From Istiophorus platypterus (taxonomy: Eukaryota > Chordata > Actinopteri > Istiophoriformes > Istiophoridae): a stretch of 64,000 nt of DNA. Position 1 is the first letter of the stretch; every line of letters begins with the position of its first letter. Both the position numbers and the translations under genes were made by a program. The notes under the pieces are model-generated. The model was not told the DNA's origin, searched no databases, and saw only the letters and a program-made list of their open reading frames with translations. The stretch is from the NCBI GenBank assembly GCA_016859345.1, contig CM029114.1, forward strand, positions 12,050,501-12,114,500, written 5' to 3'. Shown here in pieces: positions 22,185 through 33,739 of this stretch.

Positions 22185-23137
22185 AACTTCTTTTATATAG
22201 CACTTTTCAAAACCAGGTTTACAAAGTGCCTGGTTGGCACAAACGATGATAAAGCAATGGCATAAATAAAATCAAGGCAAGGATGCATCAGTAAAAATGA
22301 ATAGATCTTGAGATGAGATTTAAAACAATAAGCAGAGTTTGCCGAGCTAACCTCCAGACGGATACTGTTCCTTACCAGCAAGAGCATAGTGTACACAGGT
22401 CTTAAACTTTGACTGGGACACGACCAGCAGCTGACCAGTTCTGATGACCTTGGAGACCTATTGGACCTGTGAGGGATCAGCAGCTCATACAAGATGGAGT
22501 GTGTTGCCTCAATAATTATAAGAGGGATTTTAAAAGTAATCCTAAATTTCTTCAGAAAGCCAGTTTATCAAAGTCAGCAAAGGACTTATCTGAGAGCAAC
22601 AAGCAGTCACTGATATTAAACGTGCAGCAGAATTTAGGACTCACCATGGCATCTTGGTTTGTATGGGAATACATTGCATTCCAATAGTCAAGAAGAGAAG
22701 AGATAAAGCAATGAAAGATTTGTTTTAAACCTATTGGATGGATAAGAGGGGATCCAGTTTGGCAATGTCTCTTAAATGAAAATAGGAGGACTGAGTATCT
22801 GACGTAAGATGTTCCTAGAAGTTCAACTGGGAAGCAAAAGTGACTCACAGGTTTCTGGAAACCAGCATTGAGTTAATTCTGTTGAAAACTGTCAAAGGAC
22901 TGATTCGGTGCAAAAACCAGGACATCCGTTTTGTTATTAAATAACTGTAGGAAATTATGAGACATCCGGGCATTAATCTCATTAGGACAATCTTGATTTG
23001 AAAGTCTGCCATTTTTCAGAGAGGCTAAATGCACAGATGGACATTATCAACATAGCAATGATAAGTGACATAACCCAACTGATGAATAGTCCCAGAATAG
23101 ATCCTTGAGGAACTCCAAAGGTTAGAGACAGCAAGGG
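22185..23137 (-). mobile_element. decayed Rex1/Babar-like non-LTR retrotransposon fragment
   Basis: Read on the minus strand from 23137 downward, the sequence encodes GVPQGSILG, the reverse-transcriptase motif upstream of the catalytic box. After a frameshift it encodes YHCYVDNVHLCI, a degenerate form of the CYADDTQLY catalytic box. Farther on are a segment like FISSLLDYWNAMYSHTNQ (family form FISSRLDYCNALYSG) and, near 22290, FKSHLKIYSFLL, like the conserved C-terminal FKSRLKTHLF. These are the signatures of fish Rex1/Babar LINEs. The 5' part of the ORF is absent, and many stops and frameshifts show that it is dead. Exact ends were not determined. Confidence 0.75.
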
Positions 23138-23146
23138 ATAGATAGA

Positions 23147-23191
<45 letters not shown>

Positions 23192-23216
23192 CAGATAGAC
23201 AGATAGACAGATAGAC

Positions 23217-23251
<35 letters not shown>

Positions 23252-23256
23252 CAGAC

Positions 23257-23320
<64 letters not shown>

Positions 23321-23334
23321 GGATAGATAGAGAA

Positions 23335-23425
<91 letters not shown>
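23138..23425. repeat. (GATA)n microsatellite, about 290 bases
   Basis: An almost uninterrupted GATA array with a few GACA units begins right at the truncated end of the LINE fragment. It creates a spurious 200-codon minus-strand open frame of Tyr-Leu-Ser-Ile repeats. Confidence 0.97.
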
Positions 23426-23449
23426 CCCCAAAGGCATGTTTACTTGTGG

Positions 23450-23545
23450 GCGAAAAGGCCCTCTAGTGGCTGTAGTAATTATGACAAGAGCAAAGGAAGA
23501 AGTCAACTGACATTGTTTTAAAGCAACAAAGTCTACAGAAAGAAG
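23450..23545. repeat. dispersed repeat, member 2
   Basis: CCCTCTAGTGGCTGTAG and AATTATGACAAGAGCAAAG match 16225-16263, the dispersed repeat described there. Confidence 0.5.
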
Positions 23546-24465
23546 AAGGTTGTGGTTAATAGAAACACTGGACTTTTTATACAATATAATATCCTCATCT
23601 CAAAGAAATAGAGCTTGGGTGGCTCTGTTCAAATAGCAGAAGGAGTTAGAGAACTACTCTGGAATTTTGAGAACTTTGGTTCAATCTGCAGTGAACTGTT
23701 AAGTCCAGTACCGAAAGTAAATATTCGAAGGCTCTGCGAAATAATGGCCTGTTGTATGACCAAACGGGTCATGGTATGTTGGAGGACTGCTTGAAAGAGT
23801 GGAAGCGCTGCATCGTGCCTCCACACCACCACTACCCAACGGCTTGGCCCTGTGTTGCAATTACTATTACGAATTGGCTGGATATAAATGTAATTTTTCT
23901 GATTATGTTAATTTATTTAAAATGAGCAATTTGTTCTTGCCAGAAATATGATTGGTATAACAACCATAAATCACAATTATGACCAGAGTTGTTATTGATA
24001 GTATTATGAGTCATTGTTATCATGAAAAATATTGAATGCATTTATCTATTTCATTTCATACTTTCATATCATTATATATGCTGTACATCTCCATTGCTCT
24101 GCTAAATATTCTGTCTATGTTAAATACTGTAGTATGTGCACAAAAATGTTGTCTGCATCCTGGATATCCAGTATAGTTTTTGCATCATTATTCATTAGGT
24201 CAACCATTGGAAACTACAACCAGTCCTTTTTCTCTGTAATACAGGGTATTAGTCAGAATTGTTGCTGTCTGAATGATTTATCCACCAGCGCATTCCCCCA
24301 GTAGACCAAACAAACAAACAGTAATGTTTTTAATTATTCGACGTGACAGAACATGTGTTTCATAGAAATGTTTGGAGGCTTGTTTGTTTTTCAAGTTTGT
24401 AAAGACAATGTTACATTGCAAAACATATGAGCTGCTCATGTGTCATCAGTGAGTGACTGACAGAC
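23546..24465. other. intergenic, nothing recognised
   Basis: No exon with splice support, RNA gene or clear repeat was seen. Confidence 0.5.
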
Positions 24466-24468
24466 ACT

Positions 24469-25279
24469 ATATATGCCAGACTGAACACTGGTTCTGTAAC
24501 AGAAATGGTCACATCACAGCACCATTTTGGAAGTGTTACACTTTTGCTTGTAGCCTTAACGTGCCAAAATATCTTCCTTAATTTTAAAGGCTAAACCTAC
24601 CCATGTGATTGAGAAGGGCTCAAGTGAAGTGGTCAGTATTTAGTTTGGATGCAATTATAAAAGCCAAAAGATTTGTATTGATTTGAACTACCATTTACAA
24701 CTACAGGTAGAAATAGACATTATATTAGAAATATATTAAAATAAAGTTCTCATACAGGTTCTTGATTTTTTTTTTAATCCAACAGCAACGCTGCCCCACC
24801 ACCACCAACCGCAACTTATCCCTCCCCAGGCTTGCTGAGACACTACAGGTTCTAAAGGTCTTAAGGGGTTGGATTAAAAAATCTGCCGCATGTACATGAT
24901 GTGTTCATGCTCTGGATAAATAACTTACTTGTTTAATACAAATTAAAGATATAAAGCACCTTTCATTTTGCCCAAGTCTTTACTTCCTTATGGTTTCAGA
25001 TCTGAATATCTAGTTGCCGGTGAATAACATAACATTTAAATAACGTTTACTGTGTTGGGGTGTTAGTCTTGAAAGACATGCTTTCTAATCTGTCTAGTAA
25101 GGACATACAAGCTTTTATGCATGCGCTATCAGGTTTAAGTACCAGAATTTAAAATATACGTTTTCAGAATGTATTTGCTTGCTTTGTTGGAGGAAATGAC
25201 AAAGGATATATTTTCTTTGTCTTTTAGTGACCATACAACCACCGAGCAACTGCTCAGTTGTCACTGAAACAACTCAGGT
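24469..25279 (+). pseudogene. possible SCPP gene remnant
   Basis: A TATATA at 24469-24474 is followed by an ATG (24506) and a hydrophobic stretch, MVTSQHHFGSVTLLLVALTC, which would suit a signal peptide. A stretch encoding AKPTHVIEKGSSEV, with a Ser-Ser-Glu site, then lies before a GTCAGT donor near 24630. Exon-like pieces with CAG acceptors follow at about 24785-24848 (QRCPTTTNRNLSLPRL) and 25228-25278. An in-frame stop separates the ATG from the AKP stretch, and no complete phase-0 chain could be built, so a dead or misread gene is more likely than a live one. Position inside the array supports an SCPP origin, but chance similarity is possible. Confidence 0.3.
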
Positions 25280-27315
25280 ATGTTTCCCATAAAATCTTCA
25301 AATAAGATTTCATGCTTGGATACTCTCTGGTGCAGTGTGACGCAATAAGACACTGATGAGTGAATCTGTCCCACTTGATGGAATCTTTGCTGCTCTACAC
25401 TGTGTCAGGAGCTGTTCCTCGTGTTGCACTGAAAACTGTTTCCCGAAAAGCCGGGGTAGCTTTAGTGATACATCTTCACTTTGATTTCACACCAGGGACG
25501 AAAAGACTTTATTTGATTTTTCTTTTAACGGGTTGTAAAACAAAAGAAAGTTGCAGTCTACAAATTGTTAACGGTCTGTTACATGAGTCGATAAGTAAAG
25601 ACCTAGTGGAGAGATGTATTTAAATTACCAGGAGCGAGAGAACAGACCTAGGTAGTGGCTTAACTACTGCACGTCATACCAAATGGAAAACCGTACATAT
25701 CTTATGCATGACTTTTTCTACAAATTACCCTTCAATTCACTGTGACTTTTAACATATTTGGAATCTTTGGAATTTCCGCAGTTATTTAAAATCAAGTCCT
25801 GTGAGTTTGTCCAAAAAGCTTGGCTGTGTAGACAATAAAATAATAAGATAAGAGATTAAGATAAATTACTTTAAAGAACCACTTAGAATGATTAGGATGT
25901 AAATTGAAGCTCACATCTTGAGTCCTCTGGGTTTGGTCACGTTTAAGCAACAAAAATACTTTGGTTAAAGGAATAATTTGACATTTTCTGAAAATAAGCT
26001 TATTTGCTTTCTTGCCAAGAGATAGTTGAGATGATCAATGCCACTCTTGTGTCTGTATGACGAATATGAGTCTACAGAGAGTTTCTAGCTTACGACAGAG
26101 GCAGGGTAGCCGTTTTATGTTTCCAGTCTTTGTTCTGAGCTACGTTAGTTGGCTGCTGCTTCATATTCTTGTAAATACCTGTACTGTAAACATGTAGTGT
26201 CTCGTCCCTCCAGTTACATTTGACTTTTTTAACATTTAATTAAGACCATAATCTTTTCCTAGCCTTAAATATTAGGCAAGATGATCATGCTTTTGTTAAT
26301 GCAAGTGGATATTTTATTGCAAGATTGGATGTTATTATGGTTATTTGTGTGACTGCTGCAAGAAATGACACACATTGTTATTCAACTTTTCCACAGACGT
26401 CCTGTATTAAGATTTTACAACTTGGCAGATAATTATTTTTAAACAATTTCCTCATTACATTATCAAAAAAAAAAAAAAATTCATGCATTATTACATTTTG
26501 CTCTAAGGATATTTGCTGTTATACATTATATAAATTCAAATAAAGTCTAGGTGACTGTGAAGAATGAAATCTAACATCAAAACAAACAATATTAATGACA
26601 CTTATACTCTGAGCTATCACTCCTCTGCTTTTATACAGTATATAAATCAAAGTTTTCAAACCAGTTTTGGTCTTCACACCTCTGCCCATCGTTGGGAAAT
26701 AAAAGCTTTTTAAATCTCTAGTTAGTCAGAGAGGAAATCTCACACTAATGACACTTGCGACAATTTGTAAATTTTAATGACTGCTACACAGGGCACAAAT
26801 GAGGTCCACCATGAGCAAACAAAATGATTACAGTATTTCGAAAGGATTGAGCAAGTATTGCTTTGTAGGTGGAAATATATCGCTAGGCAACAGATATTAC
26901 TGTTTCACAATTATGGAGAGCCTAAAAAAAATCATCAATCTTCCCTGATTTGATAGTAGATATTTGAAATAATTTCCAAAATACTATTTTATTGTGTCAT
27001 AGGTAGATGTTCTGTATTTTATTCATAATACAAGCGCTGTATTTTTTAAACAAGGGGGAGTGAATTGTGAGTGTGATCAGCTGTACAAACTGGGCTTAAT
27101 TATTAATTCAGCACAGCATGTGTTGGAAAATACCTTAAGTCAATCAGGATTATGAACAGGACTTAGACCATAATATTACAAAAACAGTCTAGTTGGGTAA
27201 TGAGATTGTGTTCACGCCTATTCTGGTTTTGTCTCCGGTGGCTGCCATGAGACCAACCACATCTGAGATGAAGTAACACACCTTTAAAGTGTGAGACCGA
27301 TGTGGGCATGCAGAG
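25280..27315. other. intergenic, nothing recognised
   Basis: AT-rich with short unsupported open frames. No recognisable exon, RNA gene or mobile element was found. Confidence 0.5.
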
Positions 27316-27319
27316 GCTG

Positions 27320-27360
27320 TTTAAAAGCTAAAGGAGTTTCCTGAGGGAACCAGCTCAAAG
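27320..27360 (+). promoter_or_regulatory. TATA-like element and untranslated exon 1 of the (Thr-Pro)n SCPP
   Basis: TTTAAAAG lies at 27320-27327. A likely untranslated exon ends at 27360 (CTCAAAG followed by GTAGAA). Confidence 0.4.
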
Positions 27361-27478
27361 GTAGAACACAGAAGCTTGATATCTGAACTGTTGTTAAGTT
27401 GTTTAGAATTGTACTTTACAGGGGAAGGCGGGCAGCTCTTTTCCTTCCAGGGATTTGAATTGCAGTTTGAAGTCCAAG

Positions 27479-28113
27479 ATGTTTTTTCTTCTGATGATTT
27501 TTTTCTTGATGAATTCCACTGTAGCCGTAAGTAGAAAAAAAAAACAACACGTTCTCTTTTCATGCTGAAATTTATGTGACTTGTGAATTGTTGTCAGCTA
27601 ATTTGAATTACAAAACAATATTTTATTTAACGTTTTTTTGCAGAATTGTCATTATCGCCATAGCAGCGAGTCTGATAGTGATGAGGTAAGAATGAATTCT
27701 CATCATTATAGCAGAGTCTGAAAGTGGTGAGGTAAGAATTAAATCAATCCTTTCATTTATCAACAGCAGTCAGAATTTAGCAAAACAAACTTGTTTGATT
27801 TAAAAAAAAAATTTCATTCTATATTTACAATACTTTGCTTAATTTGTTGTAGGGAGGATTTCGTTTCCCAATGTTTTGGCCCAAGCCATTTTCTCCCTGG
27901 CCTTCCTTCCCTCAGTGGCCTGTGTTTCCTGGTCTGTGGCCACGACCACCACCTGCTACTTTCCCACCTCCACCTCAAACCCCAGCACCAACCCGAACCC
28001 CAACCCCAACCCCAACCCCAACCCCAACCCCAACCCCAACCCCAACACCAACCCCAGGCCCAAACCCTCAGACTTCCCCAACCACGGAGAACCCGCGAGG
28101 AGACAACGGGTAA
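27479..28113 (+). CDS. SCPP with Ser/Asp/Glu exon and (Thr-Pro)n C-terminus
   Basis: The exons are 27479-27526, 27644-27685 and 27853-28113, all phase 0, giving 116 residues. The signal peptide MFFLLMIFFLMNSTVA is followed by NCHYRHSSESDSDE, whose serines sit in S-x-E and acidic contexts for Fam20C. The last exon starts GGFRFPMFWPKPFSPWPSF, a Trp/Pro/Phe-rich segment with five Trp in about 30 residues, and then runs into about ten Thr-Pro repeats encoded by a CCCCAA hexamer array. A duplicate of the acidic exon lies in the following intron (27695-27731). The protein is presumably secreted, calcium-binding and extended in shape. The closest named SCPP is not known to me. Confidence 0.75.
27995..28056 (+). 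repeat. (CCCCAA)n hexamer array within coding exon
   Basis: About nine CCCCAA units encode alternating Pro and Thr. The minus strand is (TTGGGG)n, a sequence able to form G-quadruplexes. Such arrays change length easily. Confidence 0.95.
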
Positions 28114-29010
28114 ACTGTGCCGATCCGAGAGCAGGAATAGCTGTTTGAACTACTTTACTTTGATTCTCCAACAACAGAAGGGTTACTCAGTGAAACACAA
28201 ATGCATGCTGTGTCTGTGTATCTTTGTATTTATGTATGTTTCAGGTAATTCATGATTTCAAAGCCATATTTGAACTGGATTTTACTGACTTTTGCAAAAA
28301 TATAGACGACTTGTTTGCTTCTACAATTCAGTATTTATTAAGCAAGATTTCCACATTCTTATGCAACTCTTTGATAATTGCTTTCAAGTTTATCACTTTT
28401 CATATAATTTTAATGAAGTGAACTCTTGTTTCATATCGTACCACTGTCCACACAAAAATGTAATGAATGTAGTGATACGTTGTGATTTGGAAGCTATAGA
28501 ATACAGACAGGCATTTAGTCAAGATGTAATTATGACTTTTGTGGGAGTTTGGTCTTGGAGACACCTGTGGGAGGAGGCTGACGACACGCCACCGTAATAT
28601 CCACTCAGTGGGAACGCACATCACCATCCCTGGATCAACCCATCTTAAGAAAGGGATTAGTGTTGAGCCTGTAATACCAGGCTCTCTGCTTCACCGCCGA
28701 AGTCTTGAGGACTGTATTTTTTTTTTTCTATCATGACTCAGTCTCTTGACCAGTATTTTCAACCACTACTCTGCACTTATGACTCATTGCTGATTTTCAT
28801 TCACAGAAACTTTGACGAAATTATGTACCACCACATTCACATTCTCATGAATATAGACCTATCTTTTTTTCTTGTCATACAACTGACAATATAGTTCTTT
28901 CATGTGTTATTTTTTGCCCAAACACTGGGTTTTGCACAGCTATACATTATGAATGTAATTTTATTTCTAAGTTTTTTTGGCAACATCAATTTAAGTCACA
29001 ACCTTTGCTA

Positions 29011-29016
29011 AATAAA
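29011..29016 (+). terminator. poly(A) signal, probably of the (Thr-Pro)n SCPP
   Basis: AATAAA lies about 900 bases after the stop codon and is a plausible poly(A) signal. The 3' UTR length and possible splicing within it are unverified. Confidence 0.35.
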
Positions 29017-29039
29017 GCTAAACAGATACTTTTTAATTA

Positions 29040-31300
29040 TGCACTGAATCTTGTTTTTTGCACGTTTTTATAATTTGTATAAGATGATTTGGGGTTGTCA
29101 AGGTTTTAAAAAAAGAATTTTTATTTGCAACAATATCCTTGTGGTAATGTAATGTAATGTATTGTAATGTAAATGCACTTTTATCATGGATCATGTGGGC
29201 ATCTGTGTGTTTGTAGACAACCAGTGTGACCTATGCATGTCAGCAATATATTTTCAGTGCCTTGCTGCAAAAGATATTATGATAATAATAGGTAGAAATA
29301 TTTATATAGAATTAATATTCTATAATACCAGAGCCGTTACATCTTTTGAACCAAGTTTTTTTGAGGTAATATCCCATTCCAATTACAGTAATAATTATTT
29401 GCACATTCTATGTCAGAAACTAGCTTGGCTTGTCACTCCCTTCCGATTTGATGTAATTCTGATATCTCTCTACCCTCATTTGTCTGTTATTTTACTAAAT
29501 TATGATGGTTAAAGGAGCAAATGTGCTCTCTGACCATGAGATGGATATTTTGTGACCTTTTTCTGAGTCTGACCTGAAAATCACCGTTCTTAGACTAAGT
29601 TGCTTTCAATCTTTTCATTTTTTTTTTTAATCACATGTTGTTGATTATTCATTAGTGACCATACATACTGCAGCATAGACACACTTTGCTGCACAAAGTG
29701 AGTCAAGGAACATTTGCATGTTTCCCTCTTTTTATTTTAATATAAAGTTAGTCAGTCACTTAGTTCTTCATCCCATCCCACAAGGAACTGCTTAATATTA
29801 AACATGAAAAAAAGTATAGTTTTATATCCTGTTTAAATACTGTACTAGGGCCGTCCAGGTTTTTCTAACATCCTATAGACTTGAGATGGATTTTACAGTC
29901 TAAGTTATGCACAGGAATTAAGCTGTGTATAACACTGGGAATGTGTCTGAATGTCGTTCAATGTTGGCCCTGTAATATACTGCTGGTATATCCAGGGTAT
30001 TAACCTGCCTCACAGTGCATCCTGGGAGGGGTTCAAGAAACACCTGTAATTCTGAAAACAACATGAGTAAACAAAATTTAGAGAAAATTAAGGACTTCCT
30101 TTTTTATTTGACACATTTAAACAACCATTGAATTTTAATGTTTAGTTGACTTCTGAGTAGAAAACATTTAAAAATTAAACCATAAGGTTGTTATCCAATG
30201 AACTGACACTGTACAGGCCTAGAGTTATTTCAAGGTTCAGAATACCCAGTTCTTTTCCACCGACAACCTCCAGCTGTCACAGTCCGGACTGTGAGATAAT
30301 TCTTGGATCAAACTTAGATCCTCCACTCACAGTCAAAAACAACAAAACATTCTTTTGGCTGCTCCTTTAACTTTTGCCTGCCAACTTTTGCAAATGTTTA
30401 TATGTGCAATCTTGGACTCTGTGCATCTGAAAAGACAAACAGTAAATGTTCAAAAAATACCACTTGATGTGTACAGCAGTATGAGTATACTCCACAAAAT
30501 TTCTCCAGAATTAAGATCTGTTTCATCCATTACTTTGCATGATTTTATTCAACCTTTATGTTAGTTTTCTGCAGCATTTGTGAATAATCATTAAGGTTTG
30601 TGCTTTAATTTACATTAATTTAAGTTTATAAATATCTTCCTCAAATGCTCTTTGAATGGCCATGTCTGGGTTTAGGAGCCTTAGTAATATTTTATACCTC
30701 TTGCTCTAATTAAGTTGTGTCATTCACAGCTAGTGTGTAGTGAAAGGAAAACATCTAAAAGAAAAATTCAATTCCTGCACACTGTCAGTGCTGAGGTTAT
30801 TACAGATACGTTCATTTTTTTGACCTTTGTGGGGCATCAAATTCACATAAAAAAAAACATTTCTGTACGAGAACCAATTTGATACCTGATGATGGTCTGT
30901 GACTGAAGCCTTATTCCTACTTTTCTCCCATTTCTTTATCCATCTTTTTTTTCTCAGTTTACTTGCACATTATGCACATTTGGTTTAACCATAATTACAA
31001 CAGTGAGACTCTTGACACATAAGCCGAACCAGCTGATCTGAGTAACAGGAAAACCGCAAGTCCCTGATTTTTTGTGTCTGTTTAATCATTTCTGTAGACA
31101 TTACAGCATCGTAATTGAGGCAAAACAGGCAGTTTAGAGTTTTCAGCGGATTTTCTTTGGTTTCTACCAGACGACAAGATTACTCTGAATTTGTCTTTTT
31201 TTCTGTCGTGTGATTGGTTGTTTCGCTCTGTGAGCAGCTCATAAGTCAATGTTCCCTTCCATGTAGTTTCACTGAATTTACTAAGTAGACTCGAAGTTCT
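29040..31300. other. intergenic, nothing recognised
   Basis: AT-rich sequence with a short GTAAT repeat at about 29144-29172. No exon, RNA gene or mobile element was recognised. Confidence 0.5.
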
Positions 31301-31368
31301 AAGTGGACTTTCCTTGACTGCTTTCATTGATCTTGTAGAAACTGATTTAGAACCATATTAATTTTGTT

Positions 31369-33583
31369 TCGTTTCTGGAAACGAGACTGCGATCCTATTG
31401 TTATGTTTCACCATAATAGTGTCTCCAGTACCAGTAAGTACACTCGTAGTTTAAAAGCAGTATTTTTTTTTTTTCAATTTCCGTATTTCTTATTTAACAT
31501 TTGTTATTTGTTTACATCAGGTTCAATTTTGACTCTCATTATTCTAGATCTGCTGTGACAGTGGTCATTTTGGGATTTTTTTGTTTATGTTTTCAGGTCC
31601 ATCCTAAAATCCTTCTTCCCTTGCTGTCACAAGGAGGAGCCACTCAGGCTCAACAGGTTGAGTCTGTTGAAGCCACAAACCAGAAACCTGAAGCTCAGAC
31701 TCCGGTACCGCTTTCACCCAGTGATGGACAACCACAGCCTGTGGTCCTCCAGCAGCTGGGTCCACATGGTGGCCCCCAGGTCCTTCCTTCCCTGCAACAC
31801 TATGGCTGGTCTCCAGTAGGGGACAGTGTGATGATTGTCCCCCTACAGCCAAGTGTCCGTGGATCTCAGCCTGCCGACCAGCAGGCGCTCCCACAGCAGC
31901 CTCTGGTAGGACATACAAAAAAAACTCAAAACATAACCTGAGGGAAAAATGACAGCAAACAAAGCAATATATTTAAAAATTCTTTACAGCTAACAACTGC
32001 TATTTTATTATTTCTAGCAATGATTATTTCTTGCCAAATTCTGATTTTGTTTTGCTGTTGTTTTTTTTTTTTAGATTTTCCCTCCTTATGGATACATCCC
32101 TCTGTTTTCATCACCATACAGCAATCAGCTGGTAATATATTATTAAGTAACACACTATCTGTGTTTTCTAAATACTGCCTGTACTTTGCTGTGTCTGCAC
32201 GATAAGAAACAATAATATTTTCCGACCACAATCCGGTTTGAAAGATTTCACCCTGGGATTGGTGGTCTTTCACCTATTTCTACAGAGCAGCACAGGACTG
32301 TTTTTCCCTTACATGTGCTGTCAACATGTATCATATAGAAAACCTGAAACAACCTGAAACTCTTTCATAACAGACAATGTTATGGGAACAAACAGATCTG
32401 TACTTTGCCACAATCTGTCAGTTGATTTATGACTGAGATGAAAAGTTAACTATCGTTTACCCTTCTACATAATTTTTGCCACAGGTGATATTGTAATTGC
32501 AAATCTTTGAGTTTAATTGACTGATGCTTGGTGTAGGAGAGGGTTAGAGCTAGATTTTCTGTTCTCTCTCAGTGCAACAATAGTTGGCAAAAACAAGAAT
32601 GCAAATGTCATGTTTCTCTCCACAGGCTTCCCCGTATGGATTTCCAATGATTCTTAAAGCCCCTCTCCCACAAATGCCAGCAAATAAACCTTCCAACAGT
32701 CCAGCCTTGGCTGCAGAAACACCCTCTAGAGCTGCTCCTTCAGGAGATGCGCCTCAGCCAGTACAACAACAACAACAACAACAACAGGTGTTTCTAGTGT
32801 AGCTGTATAACCCTGAACCTGACAGCAGAGCTCAGACTGTATAACAAAGAAATAACAATTGAAACAACTTGAAAATATTGCAAAACCTAAGGGAAAATCA
32901 AAGCTGCAATATAATCAGACTGATTTTCATTCACAGACTCACCAAATTGTATACATGCTCCACCAACCAATGGTAAACACAACACTCATTTTGACATAAT
33001 ATTTATATAATCAATACTTTTCTACTTTCACAATTTACCTTCCAGTGATGTTTTATTTGACATGTGTTGTCATTCTTTACTAGAGCTCTACACTCGGCAG
33101 TCATAGCTCGGAGGAGCTTGAGGTACAGTTGCACAGCCAAGATTATTATCTACCTCTCAGCTTGTTTAAAAAAACCTGCTCGGTGAACTCAGTGATCCTA
33201 TCGACGAGCCAGCTGTCCTCCCTCCCTCCCTCCCTCCCTCACCTCTGACTGTATCTTTCCTCTCTTCTGTGTGTCAGACTGCTGCTAAAATGGGCCAGAG
33301 GGGCGTGTACGTGCCCACTTTGCTCACAAACCTGCCCACGGGAGCTGTACAACCTGGGAGCCAGGCTGCTGGCCTCACAAACCCAGGACAGGCAGGCGTC
33401 ACACAACCTGTGGTGATCTCGTCAGACGGCGTCCCACAACAGACGCAGGGGCAGACCAGCCCTGGACCACAGCCGAACACTAACAGTCTCCCTGCCGGTT
33501 TGGAGAGATCAACGCAGGAGGTGACGACTGCCCAGACACCTATTCAACCCAAACTCCAACCCACGCAGAGCAACCATGTCTGA
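31369..33583 (+). CDS. P/Q-rich SCPP, amelotin-like; start codon not found
   Basis: The exons read are 31597-31905, 32075-32131, 32626-32787, 32937-32972, 33084-33122 and 33278-33583, all phase 0, giving 302 residues beyond the signal exon. The signal exon ends at 31434 (ILLLCFTIIVSPVP before GTAAGT), but its frame has no ATG. The mature protein starts VHPKILLPLLSQGG and is Pro/Gln-rich. It has an IFPPYGYIPLF exon, a polyglutamine run of eight, and SSTLGSHSSEELE with strong Fam20C sites. The SSEEL exon is followed by a long Gly/Gln/Thr/Pro exon with LTNLPTGAVQPGSQAAG and, later, LERSTQEVTT. That order resembles mammalian amelotin (SSEEL, then LPTSQAG, then IQRSTHAIEEATT); ameloblastin also has an SSEE. 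Amelotin works at the enamel surface and basal lamina. The assignment is motif-based and not certain. Confidence 0.65.
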
Positions 33584-33717
33584 GACTTCAGTCCTCAGCT
33601 GAGATAACTCATACGGCGAAAAGATAAAACACATTACTGTTGAAATCCTTTAATCTTACCGTTTTACTAACTGTGGAGATTCTACTTACTTACTGTCAAT
33701 GCTCTTTTTTCCTTTTT

Positions 33718-33737
33718 AATAAATAATATTTAATAAA
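33718..33737 (+). terminator. poly(A) signals of the amelotin-like SCPP
   Basis: AATAAA at 33718-33723 and 33732-33737 lie about 140-150 bases after the stop codon. Confidence 0.7.
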
Positions 33738-33739
33738 AA

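Noticed and set aside
22982..23584. 200-codon minus-strand open frame of Tyr-Leu-Ser-Ile repeats
   Set aside because: It is the translation of the GATA microsatellite plus LINE debris, not a gene.
27995..28056. CCCCAA array read as an internal telomere repeat
   Set aside because: The vertebrate telomere repeat is CCCTAA, and this array is in frame inside a coding exon.
31604..31918. Antisense open frame over the amelotin-like gene
   Set aside because: It is a shadow of the plus-strand exon, with no splice or motif support.
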